A stretch of 64,000 bases of DNA from NCBI RefSeq assembly GCF_015291625.1, contig NZ_CP030047.1:682001-746000 (forward strand). The letters run 5' to 3'. The translations under genes were made by a program, and so were the position numbers. The notes beneath the pieces were generated by a model, which was given only the letters and a program-made list of their open reading frames with translations, was not told where the DNA came from and made no database searches. This DNA comes from Bradyrhizobium sp. CCBAU 53421. Its GTDB lineage: Bacteria; Pseudomonadota; Alphaproteobacteria; Rhizobiales; Xanthobacteraceae. Below are positions 30,388-38,490 of the stretch, piece after piece. The number at the start of each line of letters is the position of its first letter. Position 1 is the stretch's first letter.

Positions 30388-31275
30388 TCACTCCGCCGCC
30401 TGCGTCGAGGGCAGGTGCATGTTGGCGACACCATCGGCCTCGGTCGCCGAGATTGTGGTGCGGATCATCAGGCGGCCCTCATGCGCCGGCCAGGGACGGC
30501 CGCGATGCATGGTGGCGCGGTTGTCCCACATTACGACGTCGCCCTGCTTCCATTGATGCAGATAGCTGACGCCGGGCGCGGTCGCGGCTTCAGTCAATTG
30601 CTCGATCAGCGTCTTGCCGGCTTCGGCATCCATGCCTTCGACGCCATAGGCGTGGGAAGCGAGATACAGCGCGCCGCGGCCGTTGACGGGATTGCGCCAG
30701 ACCATGCGCCAGCACACCGGCGGCAGCGCATCGACTTCCTCTGACGTCGCGAGACCGGTAGCCACCTTGCTGCGGGAATGCGCGTAGGAGTGCCAGGCGA
30801 AGGAGTTCTCCAGCCGCTTCGCCACATCCTTGTCGAGCCGCTCGAATGCCAGCCGCATCGAGACGAACTCGGTCTCGCCGCCATGTTCGGGGATGATGCG
30901 CGCCGACAGGATCGAGGTCAGCGCCGGCACGCGCTTGAACGACGAGTCGGTGTGCCAGAGCTGATTGGCTTTGGCGCGCAGCTGCTGTCGATGGTCTGAT
31001 GGAACCACCTTGCCGTCAGGCCCGAAGGTCGAGAGGATCACGAAGTGCGAGCCGGTGCCCATCGAGCCGACCTTGGTTGTCTCGGGCGGACCGAAGCGGC
31101 GCGAGAAGGCGAGCTGGATGTCGTCGCTGACCTCCTGGCCGCGGAACACCAGCACCGAATGCTCCTCGAACGCCGCGCGCACCGCCGCATAGGCGGCATC
31201 ACTGGCGGCAACATCCGAAAGCATGACGCCGCGCAGTTCGGCTCCGAATCCAGGACGCAGTGGGATCACTTCCAT
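30388..31275 (-). CDS. TauD/TfdA-family Fe(II)/2-oxoglutarate dioxygenase
   Basis: This 295-residue alpha-ketoglutarate-dependent dioxygenase carries the metal-binding triad as H-x-D in QLWHTDSSF and a distal His in ATMHRGRPW, with the 2-oxoglutarate-binding Arg shortly after (GRLMIRTTI). The family hydroxylates taurine, alkylsulfonates, 2,4-D and other acids. ATG 31275 (MEVIPLRPGFG) sits behind GGGAGGATTTGCC; the longer frame is not family-like. A DUF2270 gene and a CoA ligase lie upstream on the same strand, so it may start the breakdown of an aryloxy- or sulfonated acid, but the substrate is unknown. Confidence 0.92.
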   Translation of the reverse strand: MEVIPLRPGFGAELRGVMLSDVAASDAAYAAVRAAFEEHSVLVFRGQEVSDDIQLAFSRRFGPPETTKVGSMGTGSHFVILSTFGPDGKVVPSDHRQQLRAKANQLWHTDSSFKRVPALTSILSARIIPEHGGETEFVSMRLAFERLDKDVAKRLENSFAWHSYAHSRSKVATGLATSEEVDALPPVCWRMVWRNPVNGRGALYLASHAYGVEGMDAEAGKTLIEQLTEAATAPGVSYLHQWKQGDVVMWDNRATMHRGRPWPAHEGRLMIRTTISATEADGVANMHLPSTQAAE

Positions 31276-31354
31276 CGGCAAATCCTCCCTGACTTTTCTT
31301 GTTGAGGCAAGGTTAGGGGAAAAGTCCGCCAGCGGCAACGCGGCTTGCGCCACC

Positions 31355-32053
31355 TCACCCCATCGCGATCAGATTATGACGCGCCCGCCGGTCGGCGACC
31401 TCCATGCGTTGCGTGACAAAAGCGAACAGCGCCCAGCTGGAGTGGAAGGCGACGCCGGCCAGGACCACGATGGTGCCGGGAATCGGGCCGATCGAGGCGC
31501 GGTCCCAGATCGCGCTCATCTCGGTGAGCGGCAGGGGATGGATCGCCAGCTTGCCGTAATAGGCGATCGCCTGGATCGCGAAGATCCAGCCATAGGTCCG
31601 GCGCAGCCGCCGGCCAACCGCGCGGGCAAAGCTGATGTGATACCTCGGGCGGCGGTAGTCGTTGGCGAGCAACTCGGTCCAGGACGCGTTCGGCGTCGGA
31701 CCTTCGCCGCGAATCATCGGCGCGTAGAAATCGGTTTCGAGCAACCGCGCCCGGGCGCGCCAGACGTTGAAGTAGCGATAGCGCCGCGCCTCGAACAGCA
31801 GGAAGACCGTGACCAGCAGCCCGACCAGCACCATCGGCAAGGGCGAGGCCTCGGCGTTGCTGTAGGTCGCCGACAGCGCGATCCCGGTCGTGACGACAGC
31901 CCAGTTGGTCGAGCTGTCGAGGCGGGTGCGCCAGACCGTGCTGCGGTAGACCTCGCCGCGATAGAGGTGGGCGAGCGCACCGATCTCGGCGGCAGTGAAT
32001 TCGAGCCTTCCGGCCTGTACCGGCTCCGGCTCGCGCGGCTGGGGCGAGGGCAT
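31355..32053 (-). CDS. DUF2270 integral membrane protein
   Basis: This 232-residue protein has about four hydrophobic segments: WAVVTTGIALSAT (about 60), a following MVLVGLLVTVFLLFEARRYR helix, and two near the C-terminus (IFAIQAIAYYG; GTIVVLAGVAFHSSW). The charged segment ARARLLETDFYAP is typical of the DUF2270 family. The ATG at 32053 follows GGAGGCCGCC. It lies between the dioxygenase and CoA-ligase genes on the same strand. Function unknown. Confidence 0.8.
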   Translation of the reverse strand: MPSPQPREPEPVQAGRLEFTAAEIGALAHLYRGEVYRSTVWRTRLDSSTNWAVVTTGIALSATYSNAEASPLPMVLVGLLVTVFLLFEARRYRYFNVWRARARLLETDFYAPMIRGEGPTPNASWTELLANDYRRPRYHISFARAVGRRLRRTYGWIFAIQAIAYYGKLAIHPLPLTEMSAIWDRASIGPIPGTIVVLAGVAFHSSWALFAFVTQRMEVADRRARHNLIAMG

Positions 32054-32152
32054 GGCGGCCTCCGGCGAAGCTGGCTTGCGATCCCGCAGCATAGCGCGAA
32101 ATCCGCGCGACGGGCGAGTTAGTTACGCCGCCCGGCGCGCCGCATCGCCTGG

Positions 32153-33703
32153 TCACACGATCCGCGAGGTCTTGTTGCCCCAGTAGCGATCGCGCAGCAG
32201 GCGCTTGTAGAGTTTCCCGGTCGGCAGCCGCGGCAGTTCGGCCTCGAAATCCACCGAGCGCGGCACCTTCTGGCGCGACAGCGAACTTGCGCAGAAGGCG
32301 ATCAGCTCCTCGGCGAGCTCCGGCCCCGGCGCGATGCCGTCGACCGGCTGCACCACTGCCTTCACCTCCTCCCCGAGATCGACATTGGGCACGCCGAACA
32401 CCGCGGCGTCGGCGACCTTGGGATGGGTGATCAGGAGGTTCTCGCATTCCTGCGGGTAGATGTTCACGCCGCCGGAGATGATCATGAAGGTGGCGCGATC
32501 GGTCAGATAGAGGAAGTTGTCGTCGTCGACATAGCCGACGTCGCCGACCGTGCTCATGCTGCCGTCCGCCGAGCGGGCCTCGCTGGTCTTGGCCGGATCG
32601 TTGAAATACTCGAACGGCGTCGCGGTCTTGAACCACACCGTGCCCGGCGTGCCCTTCGGGCAGGGCTGCATGTTCTCGTCGAGGATATGCAAATCGCCGA
32701 GCAGCACCTTGCCGACGGTGCCGCGATGCGCGAGCCATTCCTCGCTGTTGCAGGCAGTGAAGCCGAGGCCCTCGGTCGCGCCGTAATACTCGTGGATGAT
32801 CGGGCCCCACCATTTGATCATGTCGTCCTTGACCAGCGCCGGGCAGGGCGCGGCGGCATGGATCGCGATCTCGAGCGTCGACAGGTCGTAGCGGGCGCGA
32901 ACCTCCTCGGGCAGCTTCAGCAGCCGCGAGAACATCGTCGGCACCAGCTGGCTGTGGGTGATGCCCCATGTCTCGACGAGCTGGAGATAGCGCTCGGGAT
33001 CGAAGCTCTCCATGATGACGACGGTGCCGCCCATCCGGATGGTGAGATTGACCGCAGCCTGCGGCGCCGAGTGATAGAGCGGTGCCGGCGACAGATAGAT
33101 CATGCCTTCGCGGTAGTGCCAGAGCTTGGTCAGGAAATCGAACAGCGGAAGGTTTTGCGACGGCGGCTGCTCGGGCAGCGGCCGCACGATGCCCTTCGGC
33201 CGGCCGGTCGTGCCTGACGAATAGAGCATCGCGGTGCCCGCATATTCGTCCGCGATCGGCGTCGCCGGCAGCCCCGCGGTGGCCTCTCGCAGTCCGACGA
33301 TACGATCGCCTTCACTGTCGCCGTTGACCACGATGCAGAGCTCGACCTGCGGGCACTCCTTCAGCGCCTCGCGCGCGATGTCGAGCTTCAGCTTCGAGGT
33401 GATCAGGATCCGCGACTGGCTGTTGGTCAGGATGTAGGCGAGCTCGCCCGGCGTGAGGTAGGAATTGACGCAGGTGAAGTAGAGGCCGGAACGTTCACCG
33501 GCACCGCAGGCCTCGAGGTAGCGATTGTTGTTCTCCATGAAGATCGAATAGTGGTCGAGCCGCTTCATGCCGCGGTTGCGGAACAGATGCGCGAGGCGAT
33601 TGCTGCGCGCCTCGAGCTCGCGATAGGTGACGATCTCGCCGGTGCTGGCCATGATGAAGGCCGGTTGCAGCGGGCGCAGGTAAGCATGCTTGCCGGTATA
33701 CAT
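32153..33703 (-). CDS. AMP-forming acyl-CoA synthetase
   Basis: This 516-residue ANL ligase has the adenylation loop LYSSGTTGRPKGIVRP, the HEYYGATEG motif, DVGYVDDDNFLYLTDRATFM with IISGGVNIYP, and the C-terminal Lys in RLPTGKLYKR. The usual TGD is replaced by VGD (STVGDVGY), which occurs in some bacterial CoA ligases. It begins MYTGKHAYLRP, a start typical of a Bradyrhizobium acyl-CoA synthetase subgroup (recalled). It is flanked by a maleylacetate-reductase-like gene upstream and a DUF2270 gene downstream. Substrate unknown. Confidence 0.9.
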   Translation of the reverse strand: MYTGKHAYLRPLQPAFIMASTGEIVTYRELEARSNRLAHLFRNRGMKRLDHYSIFMENNNRYLEACGAGERSGLYFTCVNSYLTPGELAYILTNSQSRILITSKLKLDIAREALKECPQVELCIVVNGDSEGDRIVGLREATAGLPATPIADEYAGTAMLYSSGTTGRPKGIVRPLPEQPPSQNLPLFDFLTKLWHYREGMIYLSPAPLYHSAPQAAVNLTIRMGGTVVIMESFDPERYLQLVETWGITHSQLVPTMFSRLLKLPEEVRARYDLSTLEIAIHAAAPCPALVKDDMIKWWGPIIHEYYGATEGLGFTACNSEEWLAHRGTVGKVLLGDLHILDENMQPCPKGTPGTVWFKTATPFEYFNDPAKTSEARSADGSMSTVGDVGYVDDDNFLYLTDRATFMIISGGVNIYPQECENLLITHPKVADAAVFGVPNVDLGEEVKAVVQPVDGIAPGPELAEELIAFCASSLSRQKVPRSVDFEAELPRLPTGKLYKRLLRDRYWGNKTSRIV

Positions 33704-33749
33704 CGAAGCTCAGATCTCCCCTCGGTCCTTGCCTTGCGTCTTGTTTGAA

Positions 33750-33788
33750 CATGATCCGGAAAACCGGTTCCCACTTTTCCGGATCATG
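33750..33788. repeat. Short palindrome, CATGATCCGGAAAA family
   Basis: CATGATCCGGAAAA pairs with TTTTCCGGATCATG around the spacer CCGGTTCCCAC. It lies immediately after the stop of the upstream alcohol-dehydrogenase gene and may serve as its terminator. A second copy is at 54038-54088. Confidence 0.8.
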
Positions 33789-33790
33789 CT

Positions 33791-34945
33791 TTATGCGGCC
33801 ATCGCCAGAATCTCGCGGACCTGGGATGGACCGTCGATCTTGCGCGGATTGCGCGGCACCCAGGGCGTGCGCATCGCACCCGCCGCGATGCGGTCGAAAT
33901 GCTCGGGGCCAACATGGACCTCTTGCAGGCTGCGCGGCATGCCGAGGTCGCGGATGAAGCGGTCGAGCAGGTCGCCGGCGTCCGCGCCCGGATGCCCCAT
34001 CGCGGCCGCGACCAGCGCCTGCCGGTCAGCATTGTCGCGCTTGTTCCAGCGCATCACCGCCGGCAACATCACGCATGAGGTGTAGCCGTGCGGCACGTCG
34101 AACTCGGCGCCGAGCACGTAGCCGATGCCATGGCTCGCGCCCATCGGCACGCCCGAGGCGAGCGGTCCGGTGGACAGCCAGGTGCCGATCTGGCAATCCA
34201 TCCGCGCCGGGATGTCCTTCGGATTGGCCTTCACCCGCGGCAGGCCGGCTGCCAGCATCTCGAGTCCCTTCAGCGCCTGTGCGTCGCCGTAAGGATGCGC
34301 CTCGCGCGAGCAGATGCCCTCGACGCAATGATCGACCGCGCGGATGCCGGTCGACAGGAACAGCCAGTCCGGCGTGTGCACCGAGATATCAGGATCGAGA
34401 ATGGTGGCGCGCGGCATCACCAGGGGATGGCGCAGCATCTCCTTCTGCCGCTTGGCCTCGTTGGTGACGCCTGCGATCGAGGAGAACTCGCCGCCGGCGA
34501 TCGTGGTCGGCACGCTGATCTGGCGCACGACCGGCGGATTCATCTCGGGCGAGACGCCGCCGCGGGTGCGGATGGTGTCGATGCCGTCTGTCGTTGTGAC
34601 GTTGTTGGCGAGGCAAAGCTGCACCGCCTTGGCGCCGTCGGTGATCGAACCGCCGCCGATGGTGACGATCAGGTCGGCCTTCGCATCACGCGCCTGTTCC
34701 GTCGCGGCGATGACCGCGGCGCGCGGCGTGTGCGCCGGCATCCGGTCGAACGTGCCGACGCAGCGGGCGCCGAGCGCTTGGCGAACTTTCTCGATCTCGT
34801 CGGTTTCGCGGTTCAGCGTCCCCGACACCATCAGGAAGGCGCGCTGGGCGCCAAGCCGGTCCAGTTGCTCGACGATGGCCTCGCGGGCGGGCCGCCCGAA
34901 CACGACCTCGTCCATGGCGCCGAATACGACACGGCCTCGATGCAC
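33791..34945 (-). CDS. Iron-containing alcohol dehydrogenase, maleylacetate reductase-like
   Basis: This 384-residue group III dehydrogenase has the nucleotide-binding GGGSITDGAK, the metal-ligand segments ILDPDISVHTP, AVDHCVEG and GASHGIGYVLG, and the overall length of maleylacetate reductases, which reduce maleylacetate to 3-oxoadipate at the end of (chloro)aromatic pathways. It starts with GTG 34945 behind GAGAGGAG; a TTG six codons earlier overlaps that site. It is the first gene of a minus-strand series with a CoA ligase and a TauD-type dioxygenase. The exact substrate is uncertain. Confidence 0.88.
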   Translation of the reverse strand: MHRGRVVFGAMDEVVFGRPAREAIVEQLDRLGAQRAFLMVSGTLNRETDEIEKVRQALGARCVGTFDRMPAHTPRAAVIAATEQARDAKADLIVTIGGGSITDGAKAVQLCLANNVTTTDGIDTIRTRGGVSPEMNPPVVRQISVPTTIAGGEFSSIAGVTNEAKRQKEMLRHPLVMPRATILDPDISVHTPDWLFLSTGIRAVDHCVEGICSREAHPYGDAQALKGLEMLAAGLPRVKANPKDIPARMDCQIGTWLSTGPLASGVPMGASHGIGYVLGAEFDVPHGYTSCVMLPAVMRWNKRDNADRQALVAAAMGHPGADAGDLLDRFIRDLGMPRSLQEVHVGPEHFDRIAAGAMRTPWVPRNPRKIDGPSQVREILAMAA

Positions 34946-35068
34946 GCGCGTCTCCTCTCTCAAGATGGCCCGCCTTGCCGGCGGCCGTTTGTGGGGAGGT
35001 TAGCGGAGGAAATCGGGGCCGTCATCTGGGGTGTGGGTTGCACAGTCGAAGGCTCAGCATTCACCGCC

Positions 35069-35209
35069 GTCGTCCCGGCCTAGTGCGCAATTGCGCACGG
35101 GGGCCGGGACCCATACGCCGCAGCAGACGTGGTGAACGGGACTCGTCGTTCCGACATCGGGCAACGACTTGCATCTGGGGTTATGGGTCCCGGCCCCCGC
35201 CGGGTCGAC
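35069..35209. repeat. Dispersed palindromic repeat, GTCGTCCCGGC family
   Basis: The copy has the perfect palindrome GTGCGCAATTGCGCAC near its left end, matching the 24361-24501 copy, and ends TATGGGTCCCGGCCCCCGCCGGGTCGAC. It begins a gene-free kilobase (34946-35956). Confidence 0.8.
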
Positions 35210-35227
35210 ATCGAATATGTGGCGCTC

Positions 35228-35720
35228 ACTTGAGTCATACATCCGCATCCTCGCGGCGCGCTGCACCCGAGTCTTGCGTTTACTTGCCTCCCCCTGGAAG
35301 CAGAGGGCGCAGGGAAGACCGGGTGCCGATCGCACCCATGGGCCCCGAGCAGTGGGTAGGAAGCTCGGGGGTAGGACCACAGGTGTAACCGGGAACAACC
35401 CGGCCTTCCCTGCGCGATGGGCTACGGCTTACTTCGTGCTCTCCCCGGCGAGACTGGGCTTGCTTGTCACCGTCTTCGCAACGCGCGACCTGCGCAATCG
35501 GAAAAAGACACCTGCCGTTAGGGCGTCAGGACCACACGACTTCACCGTCCGCTTCGTGCGCGTTCGTCAACTGCGCAGTCCGCGTCCACCGCATCTCGAC
35601 CCGCGTTCGTGACGACCGCGAAGCGCCCCTCGTGTCGGGCGAGACGGGCAGACCATATACTGAGTCGTGTTTCTGATAAAGCGAAATATTTCTGCGGCGG
35701 GGGCTTGCCACGTCGGGCAA
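35228..35720. repeat. Large dispersed repeat with strong internal folding
   Basis: This roughly 490-bp sequence carries recurring strings such as GGCGTCAGGACCACACGACTTC and CGTGACGACCGCGAAGCGCCCC. From memory, near-identical blocks occur many times in Bradyrhizobium and Rhodopseudomonas genomes and are often annotated as spurious short proteins. A 147-codon + strand frame crosses it (35169-35612), but it lacks a ribosome binding site and is basic and low-complexity. I therefore call it a non-coding repeat. Confidence 0.6.
35307..35415 (+). ncRNA. Possible structured RNA element in the large repeat (strand uncertain)
   Basis: An 18-base arm (GCGCAGGGAAGACCGGGT, 35307-35324) pairs with ACCCGGCCTTCCCTGCGC (35398-35415), all positions pairing if one G-U is allowed. 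Inside is an 8-bp hairpin CCCCGAGC / GCTCGGGG (35343-35350, 35363-35370). Alternative small hairpins, GGGTGC-cgatc-GCACCC at 35321-35337 and CCGGG-aacaa-CCCGG at 35389-35403, would compete with the outer stem. This could be a transcribed structured RNA or simply mobile-element DNA structure; expression is unknown. Confidence 0.35.
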
Positions 35721-35763
35721 CTCAATGGCACGCGCGCGTGAGGTGAGCAACGGCGGACGGGTT

Positions 35764-35800
35764 CCCTCTCCCCTTGCGGGAGAGGGTTGGGGTGAGGGGT
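35764..35800. repeat. Short repeat, CCCTCTCCCCTTGCGGGAGAGGG family
   Basis: This is a hairpin-forming copy of a repeat also present, in longer form, at 60666-60830. It ends GGTTGGGGTGAGGGGT. The rest of the stretch up to 35956 shows no gene; it should contain the promoter of the DUF6916-like gene. Confidence 0.75.
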
Positions 35801-35956
35801 CCATACGACGAGCTTTCTCCATCTCGCTTATGGCCCCGAGAGGCGTGCTCACCTCACCATCGATCGCGCTCAGCCGAACGCGAATGATGGCCGGCAGAAA
35901 TCTTGACGGCAACATCGCGACGTGTGTTACACCTCGAAAGCAACAGGGGCGTGCGC

Positions 35957-36259
35957 ATGACATCCACCGTCGATCTGGCCAAGCTGCACATTGACGACTT
36001 CACGCCGCATCAGGGTGCGGAGTTCGGGATGCAGACGGCGGAAGGCGTCTTGGCGCTGAAGCTTGCCAAGGTCGAGCCCGTGGGCAACAGCGGCCGGCCG
36101 GGCGGTGCGTTCTCGCTGCTGTTCACGACGCCGAAGGGAGCGTGGCTGCCGCAGGCGATCTATCCGGTACGGCATCCGGAGCTGGGGGTGATCGAGATCT
36201 TCCTGGTGCCGATCGGGCCGCTTGCGGATGGCAACGGCTACCAGGCCATCTTCACCTGA
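35957..36259 (+). CDS. Small protein, DUF6916-like
   Basis: This 100-residue soluble protein has the pattern FxPHxGxxF, a short beta-rich core ending FSLLFTTP, then LPQAIYPVRHPELG and IFLVPIGP. This matches what I remember of DUF6916, a family found next to tail-collar-type proteins. The start is ATG 35957 behind AGGGGC. It is convergent with the GNAT gene (3-bp gap between stops), completing a small cluster with the three collar proteins. No enzyme motif is visible; a structural or chaperone role is a guess. Confidence 0.75.
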   Translation: MTSTVDLAKLHIDDFTPHQGAEFGMQTAEGVLALKLAKVEPVGNSGRPGGAFSLLFTTPKGAWLPQAIYPVRHPELGVIEIFLVPIGPLADGNGYQAIFT

Positions 36260-36262
36260 AGG

Positions 36263-36811
36263 TCATGCGGCGCGGGAGCCGGGCCTGATCCAGCGCATCA
36301 GATCATAGACGCCCTTGTCTTCCTCGGTGATGAAGCCGAGCCGGCGGTAGAGCCGCATCGCCGGATTGAGCTTCTCGACATGAATCGAGATGTCCTTGCC
36401 GGCCGCATCAGCCTCGTCCATCGCATCACGCAGCAGCGCTTCGCCGTAGCCCTTGCCTCGATGCTCGGGAACGAAGGCAATGTCGATGATGCGGTGCTGG
36501 CTCGGCCAGCGCTCGATGTAGAACCGGCCGACGTCCTCATCCTCGCGGGCGATCACCAGCCAGTCGGCGTTCGGATAGTAGTGCTGGTAATGCGCGTGCT
36601 GGGCGCGGAATTGCTGATCGAGAAAGGCGGCCTTGTCCGCTTCGCTCCACTGCACCGGCGCCAGCTCCTCGGCTCGCGTCGAAGCATAGAGCCGGCCGAG
36701 GAACGGCAGGTCGGCCTCCGACAGGCGGCGAAAACCGCAGCCGGATCGAGCTGCGCGGGCCCAGCCGAATGCCGGAGTTGCAGACGCGTTTACGGGCACG
36801 TCGAACGCCAA
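36263..36811 (-). CDS. GNAT-family N-acetyltransferase
   Basis: The fold runs from FRRLSEADLPFLGRLYAST through IIDIAFVPEHRGKGYGEALL (acetyl-CoA loop, RGKGYG) to YRRLGFITEED. No ATG fits; I take TTG 36811 behind GCTGAGG, 8 bp after the stop of the upstream collar gene, giving 182 residues. A GTG 12 bases later is the alternative, and the open frame itself extends to 36853 inside the upstream gene. It is the last gene of the collar-protein operon and may modify one of those proteins or a partner. Confidence 0.85.
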   Translation of the reverse strand: MAFDVPVNASATPAFGWARAARSGCGFRRLSEADLPFLGRLYASTRAEELAPVQWSEADKAAFLDQQFRAQHAHYQHYYPNADWLVIAREDEDVGRFYIERWPSQHRIIDIAFVPEHRGKGYGEALLRDAMDEADAAGKDISIHVEKLNPAMRLYRRLGFITEEDKGVYDLMRWIRPGSRAA

Positions 36812-36818
36812 GACGGCC

Positions 36819-37349
36819 TCAGCTTCTCGGCGGGTAGACGCCCTGCAGCGCAATGCAGAAGCTCAAGGTGAGATAGGGCATCAGATTGTTGTGCGGCAGG
36901 CCGGAGCCCGTCAGTCCGATCATGTCAGGGCTCATCTGCACCAGCGTGGGCGTCGGAGTGCCGGCGACATAGACCGCGCCGTTGACCGATCGCGCGATGC
37001 CCCGAGTCGGTGTCGGCGCGGCCTGGTCGGCCTCCAGGTTGATCGCCATCATGTTGTGCGGGTGCGAGGCGAGTTCCGATTGCAGCAGAGTTACCGTGTC
37101 GGAGCCGCCGCTCTCGCCGAGGTCGTACAGCGAGAGGCCGGGGCCCTGTCCTGGCGCCAGTGGCGCGTTGCCCTGCATGTTCGGAAGCGCGAAGTTCGAC
37201 GTGCCGTTGCCGCCATAGGTGGTGCCGAGCAGCGAGAACAGCGCCGTGTTCTGCGAGATCGGCACAAGCTGACCGTTGCAGAAAGCCCAGCCCTTGGGGG
37301 CGAAGTTGAACGGAAAGATGCGGATCTCGGCGACGAAGGGGTCAGCCAT
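36819..37349 (-). CDS. Phage tail collar domain protein (microcystin-dependent protein family), copy 3
   Basis: This 176-residue protein starts MADPFVAEIRIFPFNFAPKG and shows the tail-collar core GWAFCNGQLVPISQN, LFSLLGTTYGGNG and FALPNMQG in residues 18-65. The C-terminal half has a beta-structured body with HPHNMM and ends FCIALQGVYPPRS, the hallmark 'IALxGxFPxR' tail of microcystin-dependent (Mdp) proteins. It is the third of three paralogues in one minus-strand operon. Some members are surface or extracellular; function is unknown. Confidence 0.9.
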   Translation of the reverse strand: MADPFVAEIRIFPFNFAPKGWAFCNGQLVPISQNTALFSLLGTTYGGNGTSNFALPNMQGNAPLAPGQGPGLSLYDLGESGGSDTVTLLQSELASHPHNMMAINLEADQAAPTPTRGIARSVNGAVYVAGTPTPTLVQMSPDMIGLTGSGLPHNNLMPYLTLSFCIALQGVYPPRS

Positions 37350-37361
37350 GGTGTCGCGCTC

Positions 37362-37880
37362 CTAACTCTGGCTCGGGAAGATGCCGAACAGCGAAATAAT
37401 GAAACCGACGCACAGGAAGGGCTGGATGTTGCTGTGCGGCTGGCTGCCGCCGGTCGGCCCGATCACCACCGGGCTCAGCGGCGTGGTCGGCGTTTGCTCC
37501 TTGTAGAGCAGCAGCGCACCGCTCATCTGGTCGAGCACGTTGCCTTGCGGGTTCGAGCTCGTGCCGGTGCTCTGCGATGCCATCATCGTGTGGGTATGTG
37601 CCGGGATGGTCTGCGTCGTCAGGGTGACTTGCTCGACGCCGCCGATTTCGCCCATCGTGAACGCGGTGCCCGCACTGAAACCAGTATGTACCGGCAGTCG
37701 GCCGCGAAGATCTGGCAATCCAAAGGTCGACTGGCCGTCGCCGCCATAGGTGGTGCCGATCAGGTTGAACAGCGCGTCATTTTCGGAAATCGCCAGCAGC
37801 CTGCCATCGCAGAACTGCCAGCCGGCCGGCGCGAAATTGCCGGCGAACATTTTGATTTCGCCGATAAACGGTTGTGGCAT
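37362..37880 (-). CDS. Phage tail collar domain protein (microcystin-dependent protein family), copy 2
   Basis: This is the second of three paralogues, 172 residues. The collar core is GWQFCDGRLLAISEND, LFNLIGTTYGGDG and FGLPDLRGR. His residues occur in PAHTHTMMAS, and it ends VGFIISLFGIFPSQS. The HTH and G-x-x-PHSNIQP positions are shared with copy 1. It is separated by 12 bp from copies on both sides, consistent with one transcript. Divergence between copies is high, so they are not recent duplicates. Confidence 0.9.
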   Translation of the reverse strand: MPQPFIGEIKMFAGNFAPAGWQFCDGRLLAISENDALFNLIGTTYGGDGQSTFGLPDLRGRLPVHTGFSAGTAFTMGEIGGVEQVTLTTQTIPAHTHTMMASQSTGTSSNPQGNVLDQMSGALLLYKEQTPTTPLSPVVIGPTGGSQPHSNIQPFLCVGFIISLFGIFPSQS

Positions 37881-37892
37881 GAGAGGTCTCCG

Positions 37893-38390
37893 TCAATTCT
37901 GCGAAGGGAAGATACCCTGCAGCGCGATGCAGAAATTGATCGTCAGGAAAGGTTGCATGTTCTGATGCGCCTGGCTGCCGCCGACCGTGGAAATGCTGCC
38001 CGGCGTGAGCGCGGTCAGCGCCGCGGGCGCGGCGTACGCGTTGTTCAAGGCGCCGAGAACGTTGTTGGCCGGCACCAGAAGGGCGCCATTGGTGTTGGTG
38101 GCGTTCGCGACGTGAGTGTGCTGCGGCATTTCGTTGATCGAAAGCGTGTGCGCCTGCTCGCCACCGAGCTCACCGAGCACATGGCCGTTGCCGACATGCA
38201 TCGGGGTGCGGCCCTGCAGATTGGGTAAGGCGAAGGTGGTTTGCCCGTTGCCGCCATAGACGGTACCGAGCAACGAAAACAGCGGCTGGTTCTGATTGAT
38301 CGGAAGGACTTGCCCATTGCAAAAGGCCCAACCCTTGGGCGCAAAGCCGAACGACATCATGCGGATTTCGGAAAGAAACGGATCAGCCAT
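37893..38390 (-). CDS. Phage tail collar domain protein (microcystin-dependent protein family), copy 1
   Basis: This 165-residue paralogue is the first gene of the operon. The collar core is GWAFCNGQVLPINQN, LFSLLGTVYGGNG and FALPNLQGR; a QHTHVANAT segment and the end NFCIALQGIFPSQN follow. ATG 38390 is chosen because it sits behind GGAGGG and matches the MADPF start of copy 3; the frame is open 16 codons further upstream. An inverted repeat at 38476-38490 lies 86 bp upstream. Confidence 0.9.
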   Translation of the reverse strand: MADPFLSEIRMMSFGFAPKGWAFCNGQVLPINQNQPLFSLLGTVYGGNGQTTFALPNLQGRTPMHVGNGHVLGELGGEQAHTLSINEMPQHTHVANATNTNGALLVPANNVLGALNNAYAAPAALTALTPGSISTVGGSQAHQNMQPFLTINFCIALQGIFPSQN

Positions 38391-38475
38391 GAGTCCCTCC
38401 GCGAATACGTCGTAAGATTTGTGAAAAATACAAGACAATGGTGCTGCGTCGTCAACATGTGCACGATAGCGTGTT

Positions 38476-38490
38476 TTGCACCAAGTGCAA
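38476..38490. promoter_or_regulatory. Inverted repeat upstream of the tail-collar operon
   Basis: TTGCAC-caa-GTGCAA is a short palindrome in the 329-bp gap (38391-38719), 86 bp before the first collar gene. It could be a regulator site. The rest of the gap is AT-rich near 38410-38440 and otherwise holds only the hairpin at 38671-38698. Confidence 0.3.

Noticed and set aside
31374..32969. 531-codon open frame on the - strand
   Set aside because: It overlaps the DUF2270 and CoA-ligase genes in another frame and has shadow-like composition.
35271..35290. Resemblance of GTCTTGCGTTTACTTGCC to the 16-bp operator arm
   Set aside because: It lies in the dispersed repeat, has no partner arm and is far from any island gene; treated as chance.
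35169..35612. 147-codon + strand frame in the large repeat
   Set aside because: It depends on repeat sequence, has no ribosome binding site, and similar frames in related genomes (recalled) look like annotation artefacts.
36819..38390. Tail-collar genes considered as a prophage remnant
   Set aside because: No capsid, terminase, lysis or integrase genes surround them, and three paralogues with GNAT and DUF6916-like partners fit a stable chromosomal cluster better.
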